The notes beneath the pieces are model-generated. The model was not told the origin of the DNA and did not search any database. It saw only the letters and a list, made by a program, of their open reading frames with translations. The position numbers were made by a program, and so were the translations under genes. A DNA stretch of 64,000 nucleotides from PALSA-894 sp963757565 (GTDB taxonomy: Bacteria > Pseudomonadota > Alphaproteobacteria > Rhizobiales > Xanthobacteraceae), in assembly GCA_963757565.1 (NCBI GenBank), contig CAVWSB010000007.1, positions 13,765 to 77,764 of the forward strand, in the 5' to 3' direction. Shown here piece by piece: positions 18,851 to 28,889 of the stretch (positions are counted from its first letter, which is position 1; each line of letters starts with the position of its first letter).

Positions 18851-19200
18851 AGAACTGGTACTATTGTCCAATTTTGAGGCCACGGCGGCGGCGGAGACAA
18901 CATTGAGGCGAAGTCTTTGAAGTTTGCGACGGAATGACCACCTTTCGCAAATTGAGTCTGACTTTTGTGCGGGCGGACCGCCTTTGGAAAAATAGATAGG
19001 TAAGAATTTCCGGGGGAGACCACATTGTTGTTCGAAGATTGTGACCTGGCGAGATTTTTGGCCTCATTTTGAGGCCATTTTCGCGCGGTCGGGCGGATTG
19101 GCATTCGAGTAGCTATAGGTCTGGACGGGATAGTGTATGGCGGCCGGTTAGATTTGGGGCGGTTTTGCTGGCGAAATACGCGAATCTCGGCTGCACGCCG

Positions 19201-19237
19201 GTCATCCCGAGGCTGGCGAAGCGCGCCGAGGGACCTC
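19201..19237 (-). repeat. palindromic intergenic repeat, copy 2
   Basis: Starts GTCATCCCGAGG and ends GAGGGACCTC, the reverse orientation of copies 1 and 3; the middle differs. Confidence 0.65.
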
Positions 19238-19292
19238 ACGCGTGCGGGGCTGGTTACACGCAGGACAGGAGCGTGATTCATTTACCTGTGGC

Positions 19293-19326
19293 GAGGTCCC
19301 TCGCCGTCTCCGCGGCTCGGGATGAC
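19293..19326 (+). repeat. palindromic intergenic repeat, copy 3
   Basis: Differs from copy 1 at one or two bases; copies 2 and 3 face each other across 55 bases. Confidence 0.7.
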
Positions 19327-19397
19327 TCTTCTTGGTAGGGCGCGACCGCTGGGCGCGACGGTGCGCGTGGTCGGTCTGGCGGCGGGATTTTGTCCAC

Positions 19398-19418
19398 GGA
19401 CGGCCCGGAGGTCCGTCC
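19398..19418. repeat. short palindrome, GGACGG arms
   Basis: GGACGGCC and GGTCCGTCC arms around CGGA can fold back; looks like another intergenic repeat family, without other copies in this window. Confidence 0.4.
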
Positions 19419-19499
19419 CTACCTGGCGGGCGGAAGTACGCAGATCACGCGGCTAAACGCGAGCGTGCTTAGCTTTTAGCTCAAGTATTATCCGGTGTT

Positions 19500-20300
19500 C
19501 TATCGTTCGATAATCAGAGCGAAGTCAGCGCGGCAGCGTCTTGGGAGAGGAGCGACTTCCGCCGGTGGACGAGATTGACGAGACGCGGAAGCGGCGGGCG
19601 CGTGGCGACGCGAAAGGCAAGCGGCGGATATCTTAGACTTACTTAGAGTGTGGAGAGATCCGCCATTCGTGCGGAGATGAAGACCGAATCTCTCGGCAAG
19701 CACCTCGAGCGAGCGAACCGTGTAGAAGGCGATGTGCTGGCCGTGGGCGAGGACGTAATACCACCACGATCCGATCGGAGGAGCGGGCTCGGGCAGGATG
19801 ACGGTGCTGAAGAAAATGGCCGGAGCGAGCTTGAGCATCTGCTCGAGTTCGGCGCGTGGATCGACGAGGTGTTCGAAGACTTCGAACGCGGTGAGCAATT
19901 CGAAGTGATCCTTGTTCCTGCGACTACATCGAAGCCCTTGTGCGAAGAGATTTTCGCAGAAACGAACGACCGCCAGAAATCGTAGCCGGCATCGCGCATC
20001 AGGCGGACGAACATTCCGTAGCCGCCGCCGTATTCGACAAAGCGCTTGTCGGGATCGAAGCCGAGCGCGATCAAGGCGCGGGTGACAGCGGGCCAGTGCG
20101 ACATTGCGGGTCACATAGCCGAAGTCACTGCTGCCAATCGCGCTGGCATAGGCTTCGTCTAACCAGTAGGGCGTCTCGCTCTGGATGAACCCGCAACGGG
20201 GGCACCGGAAAAATGTGACGTCGTGCTTGTTTAATACGAGCCCGGTGCCGAACGGCTCGTTCGCCGAGTCGCAGATATTGCAGATTTTTTCGCGATCCAT
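19500..20300 (-). CDS. class I SAM-dependent methyltransferase with N-terminal zinc-binding motif, frameshifted
   Basis: The start MDREKICNICDSANEPFGTG has a CxxC pair, matched by FRCPRCGFIQSE about 30 residues later, a zinc knuckle seen in methyltransferases acting on sugars or small molecules. A second frame gives RFVEYGGGYGMFVRLMRDAGYDF, the glycine-rich SAM-binding motif I. The first frame resumes with LLTAFEVFEHLVDPRAELEQML (post-motif acidic region) and FSTVILPEPAPP. Two indels are visible, and the C-terminal 50 residues may be out of frame. Substrate unknown. Confidence 0.72.
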   Translation of the reverse strand: MDREKICNICDSANEPFGTGLVLNKHDVTFFRCPRCGFIQSETPYWLDEAYASAIGSSDFGYVTRNVALARCHPRLDRARLRSRQALCRIRRRLRNVRPPDARCRLRFLAVVRFCENLFAQGLRCSRRNKDHFELLTAFEVFEHLVDPRAELEQMLKLAPAIFFSTVILPEPAPPIGSWWYYVLAHGQHIAFYTVRSLEVLAERFGLHLRTNGGSLHTLSKSKISAACLSRRHAPAASASRQSRPPAEVAPLPRRCRADFALIIER

Positions 20301-20494
20301 TTTCGAGCTAATCCGTCACGGTGCGTTCCTGCCGAATTTTCCCGCTAAACACAATCACGGCCGGCTCCGATTCCAGAAATTCTATTCGGCGTCGCAACCT
20401 CGGCGAGGAAATTCTGGGCGACGACCGCAAACCAGAGCACGTGCGATGGTTATGTGCGCTGCCGCGTGGACAAACTCCGCGGGCGCAGGGAGCG

Positions 20495-21295
20495 ATGGCC
20501 CGACGGACACTTTTGATTCTTCTTTTGCTGGCTACCGCGGGCCTCGCGCGGGCGGATGAACGCGTCCGGCAGGTGCAGGAGGAATTGCGCCGGCGAAATC
20601 TTTATTTCGGCGACATCGATGGACAGCAAACGCCTGAGCTGTCGAATGCTCTGCGGCGTTACCAGGCGCGCAAAGGCTTCGCGGTCACGGGCGCGATCGA
20701 CGATGCGACCGCGACTTCGCTCGATGTTCAGCCGGTGAACGCGACGGCTGCGAGCGCGGCGATGCCGCCGTTGCCTGATGTGCCGGTTTTGCGGAGCGAT
20801 TCGGCCCGGCAACTTTCCGAGGGGGAACGCGTCGCGATTGAAAAGCAGGCGGAAGCGAATCTCGACGCCGCGCAAACTCCGCCGCCACCGGCGGAAGCGC
20901 CGACGCCGAGCAACGACATCACGCCGGATCGGGTGCGTGAATACGTTGAGCAATATCTCCGCGACGGCGAGACGCAGGATGTGTCCGCGCAGGTGAAATA
21001 CTTCGATTATCCGGTCGAATATTTCGATCACGGCGCGGTTGATGCCGACTTCGTGCAAAAGGATGTGGCGAACTACGTGAAGCGCTGGCCGGACCGGCAT
21101 TACACCTTGCTCGCGCCGCCGAAAATCGTCGCGGCGCCCGAAGCGGACGAAGCGCAGGTGCAATTTCCGATCAGCTTCGACGTGCGAAATCCGAAGCACG
21201 CGGCGAAGGGACGAACGAATAATTTTTGGACGCTGCGCCAGGACGGAAACGAGCTGAAGATCGTCGCAATTCGCGAGCAGCGATTGCGCGACTGA
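20495..21295 (+). CDS. secreted protein with a peptidoglycan-binding-like domain, intact
   Basis: 267 residues in one frame. The signal peptide MARRTLLILLLLATAGLARA is followed by VRQVQEELRRRNLYFGDIDG and LSNALRRYQARKGFAVTGAID, which fit a PG_binding_1 domain (residues about 25-85). A Pro/Ala-rich linker leads to a C-terminal domain (VREYVEQYLRDGETQD, VKRWPDRHYTLLAPP, FWTLRQDGNELKIVAI) resembling SnoaL/NTF2-like folds. It probably acts in the periplasm at the cell wall. The start was chosen at the ATG that gives the signal peptide. It lies 32 bases before the histidine kinase gene. Confidence 0.7.
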   Translation: MARRTLLILLLLATAGLARADERVRQVQEELRRRNLYFGDIDGQQTPELSNALRRYQARKGFAVTGAIDDATATSLDVQPVNATAASAAMPPLPDVPVLRSDSARQLSEGERVAIEKQAEANLDAAQTPPPPAEAPTPSNDITPDRVREYVEQYLRDGETQDVSAQVKYFDYPVEYFDHGAVDADFVQKDVANYVKRWPDRHYTLLAPPKIVAAPEADEAQVQFPISFDVRNPKHAAKGRTNNFWTLRQDGNELKIVAIREQRLRD

Positions 21296-21327
21296 CCGCG
21301 AGCACGGCCGCGCATTCGACGTTGAGC

Positions 21328-23537
21328 ATGAAAGTTCAGACTAAAATAACTCTCCTGCTTGTCGTGGTGGTCGCGACGTTTTTGGGCGGGCTTTACGCCT
21401 TCCGCGCCTACGATCACGTCCGGTTTCGCAACATCGCGGAGCAGCGTTTCGAAGAGCGGAACCGATCGTTCGAAGACTTCCTGAAGTATTATGGCCAGCC
21501 GCTCGACACCGTCGTGCGCGACTACACGCTTTGGGACCAGATGGTCAATGCGATCGCCGCGCGCGATCAGCCTTGGTTCGACGAAAACATCAGCGACTCG
21601 ACCCTCGACGGCTTCCATGCCAACGCCGTTTGGGTTTGCGCGGCGGACGGCTCGAGCGTTTACGAGCGGAACAATCTGAACACCGGCGAGCTCATTCCGT
21701 TACCCGTGTCGGCTACGTGCGCTGACGCAGTTGTTCGCGCGCGGGCCGTTCGCGCATTTTTACGCGCAAACGCCGCAAGGGCCTGATGGAAGATTCGCGG
21801 CGCGAGCGTGCATTCGTCGCGTGACTTCGCGCGCGTCACGCCGGCGCGCGGGTTCCTCTTCGCCGGGCGGCTCTGGAACAATCCGATGCTGAGCGAGATG
21901 TCGATGTTCACCGGCAACAAGGTGCAGCTGCTCATCCCGCCGCCGCGCGTCGGCGAGAATTCAAACGACGAGCAGAGTGGCGTGATCGCGTTCTCGCGTT
22001 CACTCAATGCCTGGGACGGAAAACCGCTCGCCGAACTGCGTCGTCCGTAACGAGTCGCCCGATCGTGCACGAACTGAATCGTTCGAGCGCGCGCATGCTT
22101 CTCGCGATCGCGATTTTCTCCGTCGTGCTGCTCTTGCTCCTAACGGTTTCGCTCGTCCGCTGGGTCCGCCGCCCGCTCCGCCGCACGATGGAAAGCCTGA
22201 ATCGCGACGATCCCGCGCCGATCGTCGGCTTGTGCAAGGACAACTCCGAGTTCGGCGAGCTGGCGCGCACGATCCGGAAATTTTTCGAGCAGCGCGACAA
22301 TCTCATTCGTGAAATCGAAGAACGCCGCGCGACGGAAGAAGCGCTTGCGCAAGAAAGACGAAGAACTGCGGCATTCGCAAAAGATGGAAGCGATCGGCCG
22401 GCTGGCCGGCGGAGTGGCGCACGACTTCAATAATTTGCTGACTGCGATCATCGGTTACGCCGATTTGATCCATAACCGCGAGCCGCGTGATCCAGTCGTT
22501 AAGCAGCACGCCGAGTTAATCCTGCAAAGCAGGCGAGCAGGCGGCCGGCGTGACCAAGCAATTGCTCGCCTTCAGCCGGAAACAATTGCTCCAGCCGCGC
22601 GTGATCGACTTGAACCAGCTCGTGGTCGACATGGAAAAACTGCTGCGCCGCGTCATCGGCGAACGCTTCGATTTGCATACCGTTCCGGAGGCGGCGAACG
22701 GCCGCGTGATGGCGCGATCCGACGCAGCTCGAGCAGGTCATTTTGAATCTCGGAGTCAATGCGCGCGACGCGATGCCGAAAGGCGGTCGCCTCACCATCC
22801 GGACCTCGAACGTGCATCTGAACGCGGTCGAAGCGCGCAAGATTTCGGCCTCGTTAGACGCGGGCGATTACGTCGAGCTTTCCGTAACCGACACGGGCGC
22901 GGGCATGGACGAGGAAACGCAGTCGCACATCTTCGAGCCGTTCTTCACCACGAAAGGCCCGGGCAAAGGAACGGGCCTCGGCCTGGCCACCGTCTACGGA
23001 ATTGTGCGGCAAAGCGGCGGCGGGATTTCAGTCGACAGCGAGGTCGGGAAAGGCAGCACGTTTTGCATTTATCCTTCCCGCAGGAAACCGCGCCGGTCGA
23101 GGCGCCGAAGGCAGCTCCGCAGCCGACCGGCGAAGACGCAAAAGTTCGAAACGGTGCTCGTGGCGGAAGACGAAGAAATTGTGCGCGAACTGATTTGCGA
23201 CGTGCTCGCAGGAAGAAGGCTACGACGTGCTTTGTGCGAGCGATGGCGTGGAGGCGTTGCAGATCGCGCATGATTTCAGTGGGCGAATCCATCTGCTGCG
23301 TGAGCGATGTCATCATGCCGCAAATCAACGGCCCGGAGCTCGCGGCGAAGCTCGAGCGTGACCCGGCCCGACATCAAAGTCCTCTACGTCTCCGGTTATT
23401 CCGACAACGACATCGGCGATCACGGCGTGGTCGACTCGACGATTGATCTGTTGCAAAAGCCCTTCACCCCGCAGACGCTGGCCCGGAAAGTTCGTGATGT
23501 GATCGAGGAGCGCGTTTATGCGCAAACTTCCGCATAG
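21328..23537 (+). CDS. membrane-bound hybrid histidine kinase with receiver domain, frameshifted
   Basis: The N-terminal membrane segment ITLLLVVVVATFLGGLYAF precedes an extracytoplasmic CHASE4-like region (DYTLWDQMVNAI, ANAVWVCAADGSSVYE). A second membrane segment (LLAIAIFSVVLLLLLTVSLV) leads to HAMP-like sequence, the dimerisation box SQKMEAIGRLAGGVAHDFNN with the phosphorylated histidine, and ATPase boxes NARDAMPKGG, DTGAGMDE and GTGLGLATVYGIV. The C-terminal receiver reads TVLVAEDEEIV, LLSDVIMPQINGPELA-like sequence and DLLQKPFTPQTLARKV. About 735 residues; at least four indels. The signal sensed is unknown. Confidence 0.85.
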
Positions 23538-24021
23538 CAATTTCTGCGACGAGAGCGCGCGAGCGTTTCTCCTCCTCGTCGTCTGTTCCTTGGCCGTCTC
23601 TGCCCTTTGCCGGCTGTCACCGCAAGACAACGCCGAAAACCGCCCGTCACGAAGAAGCCGACGCCTGATGAGTCCGCCAAACCAAGCGCCACGCCGTTCA
23701 TCCGCCGCATCATGGCGGCCTGGTACAAGGTGCCGAAGAACTCGTTAGCCAAACGCCGCGCGCCCGACGAATTAACCGCCGCGCATAACAAGCTTCCCAT
23801 CGGCACACGCGTGCTGGTTACGAATCCGGAGAACGGAAAATCGGTCACGGTGCGGATCACCGATCGCGGCATTCACGATCGCCGGGTCAAACTCGACCTC
23901 TGCAAAGAAGCCGCCGAAGCAGCTCGAAGTAGTCGACAAAGGTTTCGCGCACCTCACCATGCAAGTGCTCGACGAGAAAGGCTCCCCCGGCCCGTCGCAA
24001 AGCGCATTCGCTGAGGACTGA
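23518..24021 (+). CDS. RlpA-like double-psi beta-barrel lipoprotein/septal protein, frameshifted
   Basis: The start MRKLPHSNFCDE leads to a hydrophobic segment (FLLLVVCSLAVSAL) that could be a signal sequence. Two frames on come AAWYKVPKNSLAKRRAPDE, KLPIGTRVLVTNPENGKSVTVRITDRGI and the end VVDKGFAHLTMQVLDEKG. The block GTRVLVTNPENGKSV with a later DRG is the RlpA signature; RlpA proteins bind or cut denuded glycan at septa. The first 20 bases overlap the kinase gene. Two or three indels. Confidence 0.75.
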
Positions 24022-24031
24022 CCGCGTCTGT

Positions 24032-26536
24032 TCACAACAATTCCATCTGCGGCTTCTGCGATTCGGGCATGCCGGATTTCTTGCGCGCCGACTTTTGCTG
24101 GCTGGCTCGGCGGTCGCGCCGTTTGGTTTTTCCAGATGCGCGAGAATATCCTTTGGCGCGATCGAGAATTTCCTTCGGCAAACCGGCCAGTCGCGCGACC
24201 TGGATTCCGTAGCTTTTGTCCGCGCCGCCCGGGATAATTTTGCGCAGGAAAATGATCTGCTCGTTCCATTCGCGCACGGCCACGTTGAAATTGCAGACGC
24301 CGCTGCGTTCGTCGGCGAGTTTGGTCAGTTCGTGATAATGCGTGGCGAAGAGCGTGCGCGCTTTGATCTTGTCGTGCAGAAATTCCGCCACGCTCCAGGC
24401 GATCGAGAAGCCGTCGAAAGTGGAAGTGCCGCGGCCGATTTCGTCGAGAATAACGAGACTGCGCGCGGTCGCGTTGTTCACGATGTTGGCCGTCTCGTTC
24501 ATCTCCACCATGAAAGTCGATTGGCCGCGCGAAAGATCGTCGTTCGCGCCGACGCGGGTGAAAATGCGATCGACCAATCCAATTTCTGCGCTCGCCGCCG
24601 GGACGAAACTTCCGATCTGCGCCATCAAAACAATGAGCGCGACCTGCCGGATGTAGGTCGATTTGCCGGCCATGTTCGGACCGGTGATGATGGCGAGCCG
24701 CTTCGTTTCGCCATCGAGCGAGGTGTCGTTAGGCACGAATTTTTCTTCCGCCAGATTTTGATCGAGCACCGGATGTCGGCCGTCGCGAATCACGAGCTGC
24801 AATGATTCATCCAGCTTCGGCCGCGCATAAGCGTAAAGCCGCGCGGTTTCCGCCAGACCACAGAGCGCATCGAGCGTTGCGATCGCCGCCGCGGTTGTTT
24901 GAATCGCGTTCAGATCACGCAGCGTTTCGTCGCGCAGCTTTTGGAAAAGTTGATACTCGAGCGCGCGCGAGCGCTCATCGGCGCCGAGAATTTGCGCTTC
25001 GATTTCCTTTAATTCCGGCGTGATGAAACGTTCGCCGCCGACAGTGGTTTGCTTGCGCGTGTAATTCTCCGGAACGGACGCGAGATTCGATTTCGTGATT
25101 TCGATGAAGTAACCGAAAACAGAATTGAATCGCACCTTGAGCGATTTGATTCCGGTCTTGGCGATCTCGCGTTCCTGTAATTCGCCGATCCAGTTTTTGC
25201 CTTCACGCGAACCGCGCCGCAGTTCGTCGAGATCGGGATCGAAACCATCCAGAAAAATTCCGCCGTCTTTCAGCGTGAACGGCGGATCTTCCACCAACGC
25301 GCGCGTGAGCTGCGCGTGCAGCTCCGGCATCTCGCGCAGCTCTTCATTGAACTGCAGCGTGTAACAGCGCTCCCGTTTCTTTCCGAAACACGCGCGCTCG
25401 ACTCAGCTTTTTCAGTTCGCGTTTGAGCGCCGGGATTTGCTCGAGCGAAGTGCGCAACGCGACCAGATCGCGCGCATTTCCGGAAACCTGACTCAATCGA
25501 CCGATGGCCCGTTCCAGATCGCGCACCGATTTCAACGCCGCGCGCAAGCGACGCCAGCAACTCCGGCGCGCCTGCAACAAATCTTCGATCATTTGCTGGC
25601 GGCGCTAGAGTTCCGGCAAGGTTGCGCAGCGGCTGCAGAATCCACGCGCGCAATTTCCGTCCGCCCATCGGCGTGACCGTGCGATCGAGCGCGGCCAGCA
25701 AACTGGTGTCGCGCGCGCCGCGCGAGGTGACCAGTTCGAGATTCGCCTGCGTGGCGAGATCGAGCACGACGTGTTCGCCCGCCACATCGCAACGCAACGA
25801 GGTGAGATGATCGATCTTCCGCCGCAACTGATGCTTGAGATAATGAACGATCGCGCCCGCCGCCCCGACCGCCGCCGGCATCTCCGCTGCAACCAAAACC
25901 ATCGAGCGATTTGACGCCGAAATGTTCGCAGAGAGTGAAGATCGCCTGCTCCGGCAGAAAGGCGTAGCTGTCGTGCGAAAGCGCGCCGTCGATTTCTTTG
26001 AACTGCTCCCGTTGCTGCGTCGCTGATCAACAACTCCGACGGGCGCCACGCGCGCCAGTTCATCCAGCAACGCTGCTCATGGTCGCTAATTGCGCGATGC
26101 GAAATTCTCCGGTCGTCAAATCTGCGTAGGCAAAACCAAAAGCACCCTCGTTCGCGTAAATCGCGCCGAGATAATTCGCGCGCTTTTGGTCTAACAAATC
26201 TAATTCACTGACCGTTCCGGCAGTAATGATCTGCGTGATCTCGCGCTGCACGATTTTGCCCGGCTGCGGATCGCTGGTCTGATCGCAAACCGCGATGCGC
26301 CGTCCGGCCTTGATCAACTTCGCGATGTAATTCTGCGCGGCGTGATACGGCATGCCGCACATCGGCACGCCGTTGCGTTTGGTCAGCGCGAGATTGAGCA
26401 GCGCCGGAAGCTTCCTTCGCGTCCTCGAAAAACAGCTCGTAAAAATCGCCGAGCCGAAAGAGAGCAGCGTGTCGGCCGGCACGCTCGCGCGCAGCCGCTG
26501 ATATTGCTGCATCATGGGCGTGAGCGTTTCGGCCAT
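24032..26536 (-). CDS. mutS: DNA mismatch repair protein MutS, frameshifted
   Basis: Recognises mismatches and starts repair. The start MAETLTPMMQQYQRLRA is followed in another frame by the mismatch-contact segment, then KRNGVPMCGMPYHAAQNYIAKL, the connector, core and clamp regions (RELREMPELHAQ-type sequence, FGYFIEITKSNLASVPENY). The intact C-terminal 432 residues carry Walker A GPNMAGKSTYIRQ, FVPAASAEIGLVDRIFTRVGA, Walker B LVILDEIGRGTSTFDG and FATHYHELT. It ends in a basic tail. At least four indels lie between 25,340 and 26,450. Total about 835 residues, normal length. Confidence 0.92.
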
Positions 26537-26593
26537 CGCATCAGCTTGGAATTGCGCACCGGCTTTTGCGAGTTCCTATTTGAACTGACGCCT

Positions 26594-28095
26594 ATGAAAA
26601 AATCGCTCGTTCTTTGTTTTTGCTTCCCGTTTTGGTCAGTGTCGGCCGCCGATCAGCCGAAAACAATCACGCCGCCGGATAGCCTGATCGTCGATGGCAT
26701 TCCGCCGATTTCGACCGAAGTGGTCGAGCAAGTCGGTCGTTACACGGAAGCGCGCGCGGCCGCGTTTGTGGATTGGCATCCGACGAAGCCGGAGGCGTTG
26801 ATCCTGACGCGCTTTGCGGACACGCAGCAGGTGCATCTCGTCACGCAACCCGGCGGCGCGCGCACGCAGCTGACATTTTTTCCCGGATCGGGTGAACAAC
26901 GCGACCTATGGATCCGACGCGGGGCGGCTTCTTTCATCTTCTCGAAGAGCGCGGGCGGAAATGAATTCAATCAGAACTACCGCTACGATTTCGCGACCGG
27001 CGAGATCACGCTCTTGACCGACGGCAAATCGCGCAACTCGGAGCCGGTCTGGAGCACGAAAGGCGATCGTTTCGCTTACACTTCGACGCGGCGCGAACGG
27101 CGCCGATGACGACATTTACATCGAATCGCCTAACGACACCAAGAGCGATCGCATGCTCGCGGAAGTGAAGGGCGGCGGCTGGCAGGTGGAAGATTGGTCG
27201 CCGGACGATAAGCAACTCTCGTGCTCGAAGAAATTTCGGCGAACGAGAGTTATCTCTGGCTTTTCGATACGCACGAGCGGCGAGCGCAAAGAACTGACGC
27301 CGCGACCTGCGCCGGGCGCGGAGACGGTGGCGTATTTTCGCGCGCGTTTCGCGAAGGATGGCAAAGGCATTTACGTCACGACCGATCGCGAATCGGAATT
27401 TGCGCGGCTGGCTTACATCGATCTAGCGAGTGGTAAACATACTTACCTTTGCCGAACGCGAAGTTCGACATCGACGACTGGGACCTGAGTCCGGACGGAA
27501 AGCGCATCGCCTACACGCTGAATGAAAATGGTGTGAGCACATTGCACCTGCTCGATCTCGCTTCGCACAAAACCGATCGAGCCGCATTTCGATCCGCCGC
27601 TCGCGGCCGTCGGTGATCAACGGGTTGAAATGGCATCCGCGATGCGAAGCAAAGTCTCGTCGCGTTCAACGTGAACGGCGCGCGTTCGCCGTCGGATTTC
27701 TATTCCTGGTCAACGGCGGACGGAAAAAACATGGTGACGCGTTGGACGACGAGCGAGACCGGCGGAATTCCCGCGAACAATTCGTCGAACCGAAGCTGGT
27801 GAAATGGAAAAGTTTCGACGGCCGCGAGATCAGCGGCTTCCTTTATTTGCCTAACGAGTCCAAATTTCCCGGCAAACATCCGGTCATCATCAACATTCAC
27901 GGCGGACCGGAAGCGCAATTCCGCCCGACCTTCGCCGGCCGCAACAACTACTTCATCAACGAACTGGGCTGCGCCATGATCATGCCGAACGTTCGCGGCT
28001 CGAACGGCTACGGGAAAAGCTTCCTCAAGCTCGACAACGGATTTAAGCGCGAAGATTCCTACAAGGATATTTCCGCGCTGCTCGATTGGATTCGT
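26594..28095 (+). CDS. S9-family (prolyl oligopeptidase-type) peptidase, truncated at a junction
   Basis: A signal peptide (MKKSLVLCFCFPFWSVSAAD) is followed by WD40-like beta-propeller repeats (AAFVDWHPTKPEALIL, QLTFFPGSGEQRD, EPVWSTKGDRFAYTST, then others in shifted frames). The start of the alpha/beta-hydrolase domain reads FLYLPNESKFPGKHPVIINIHGGPEAQ, MPNVRGSNGYGKSFLKLD and DISALLDWIR. The sequence leaves the gene just before the expected nucleophile motif (GxSYGG), so the catalytic Ser-Asp-His are all missing. Several indels. The break coincides with the change to actinobacterial sequence. Confidence 0.85.
27849..27859 (+). repeat. dispersed 11-mer GCCTAACGAGT
   Basis: Sense orientation in the peptidase gene; encodes Leu-Pro-Asn-Glu-Ser. 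It is the last copy before the block boundary. Confidence 0.8.
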
Positions 28096-28350
28096 AGAGC
28101 GGGATGTCGCGCACCATGACCATCTCGTCGTGGTCCGCCTCGAACGTGACCGTCAGGTGCCGGGCGGGATCCTCGTGCAGGCCGCTCGCGATCTCGCGCG
28201 TACATCTCCGCGACCCGGTGCGGGGTGCGGGCAAGGCCGTCGCGGTCGGGGTCCTCGCCGATCGCGAGCAGGAGCTCGCGGACGGCGCTTCTCGATCCGG
28301 GGCAGTCGATCCGTTCGCCGTCGCCGGCACCGCCCGGCGTCGTCGGTCAC
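28094..28350 (-). CDS. folE: GTP cyclohydrolase I, N-terminal fragment cut at a junction
   Basis: First enzyme of tetrahydrofolate synthesis. Starting from a GTG at 28350 that overlaps the hpt stop, one frame begins VTDDAG. After one indel the sequence reads RELLLAIGEDPDRDGLARTP. The conserved REIASGLHEDPARHLTVTFE and DEMVMVRDIPLY follow; then the expected zinc-site sequence (CEHHL) is missing because the block ends. About 85 of about 190 residues remain. Confidence 0.82.
28096..28096. other. sequence discontinuity A/B
   Basis: A rightward peptidase gene and a leftward folE gene are both cut in mid-domain within 3 bases of each other (28094-28096). Confidence 0.8.
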
Positions 28351-28889
28351 ATCTCCTCCCCGCCGGGAGGTACTCGACGATGTAGGGCAGGTTGCGGTAG
28401 CGCTCGGCCGCGTCGAGGCCGTAGCCGACGACGAAGACGGGCGGGATGCGGAAACCCGGTGTAGCGCAGGTCGGGATCGTCGCGCTGCAGGCCCTCCTTG
28501 ACGAGCAGCGCGCACACCTCGAGCGACGCCGGGCCCGCGCGCGAGAGGTTCTTGCGCAGGTACGAGAGGGTGAGGCCGGAGTCGACGATGTCCTCGACGA
28601 TGAGCACGTGCCGGCCGGTGAGGTCGATGTCGAGATCCTTCACGATGCGGACGACGCCGCTCGTCCGCGTCGCCGAGCCGTACGACGACACCGCCATGAA
28701 GTCGAACTCGACGGGCAGGTCGATCGACGCGAGAGAGTCGGCCATGAACATGAACGCGCCCTTGAGCACGCCGACGAGCAACGGCGGCTCGTCGGCGAAG
28801 TCGCTCGTGATCTCCTTGCCGAGTTGCGCGACGCGCTGCTGCACCTCGTCGGCGTCGACGAGGACGCGGCCGAGATCGGGATCGTTCAT
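28347..28889 (-). CDS. hpt: hypoxanthine phosphoribosyltransferase, one frameshift
   Basis: Salvages hypoxanthine/guanine to IMP/GMP. The frame from MNDPDLGRVLVDADEVQQRV shows PPLLVGVLKGAFMFMADL-like sequence, SSYGSATRTSGVV and the PRPP-binding motif VLIVEDIVDSGLTLSYL. Near 28450 an indel shifts the C-terminus; the alternative frame gives FVVGYGLDAAERYRNLPYI. It ends PGGEEM at 28347. The start overlaps the tilS stop (ATGA), and its stop overlaps the folE GTG, so the three are co-transcribed. Confidence 0.9.
   Translation of the reverse strand: MNDPDLGRVLVDADEVQQRVAQLGKEITSDFADEPPLLVGVLKGAFMFMADSLASIDLPVEFDFMAVSSYGSATRTSGVVRIVKDLDIDLTGRHVLIVEDIVDSGLTLSYLRKNLSRAGPASLEVCALLVKEGLQRDDPDLRYTGFPHPARLRRRLRPRRGRALPQPALHRRVPPGGEEM

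Larger units (their letters stand above)
18427..19499. other. gene-free repeat-rich region
   Basis: No convincing gene in about 1.07 kb. It holds a degenerate 40-45-base repeat tract, three copies of a palindromic intergenic element and a short perfect-looking palindrome (listed separately). The long minus-strand frame across it is made of repeat translations. No integron integrase is visible. Confidence 0.6.

Noticed and set aside
18562..19281. 239-residue minus-strand reading frame
   Set aside because: It is the translation of the degenerate repeats and palindromes (recurring Pro-Gly and His-Ile-Leu-Ser-Pro); it has no start signal and no family block.
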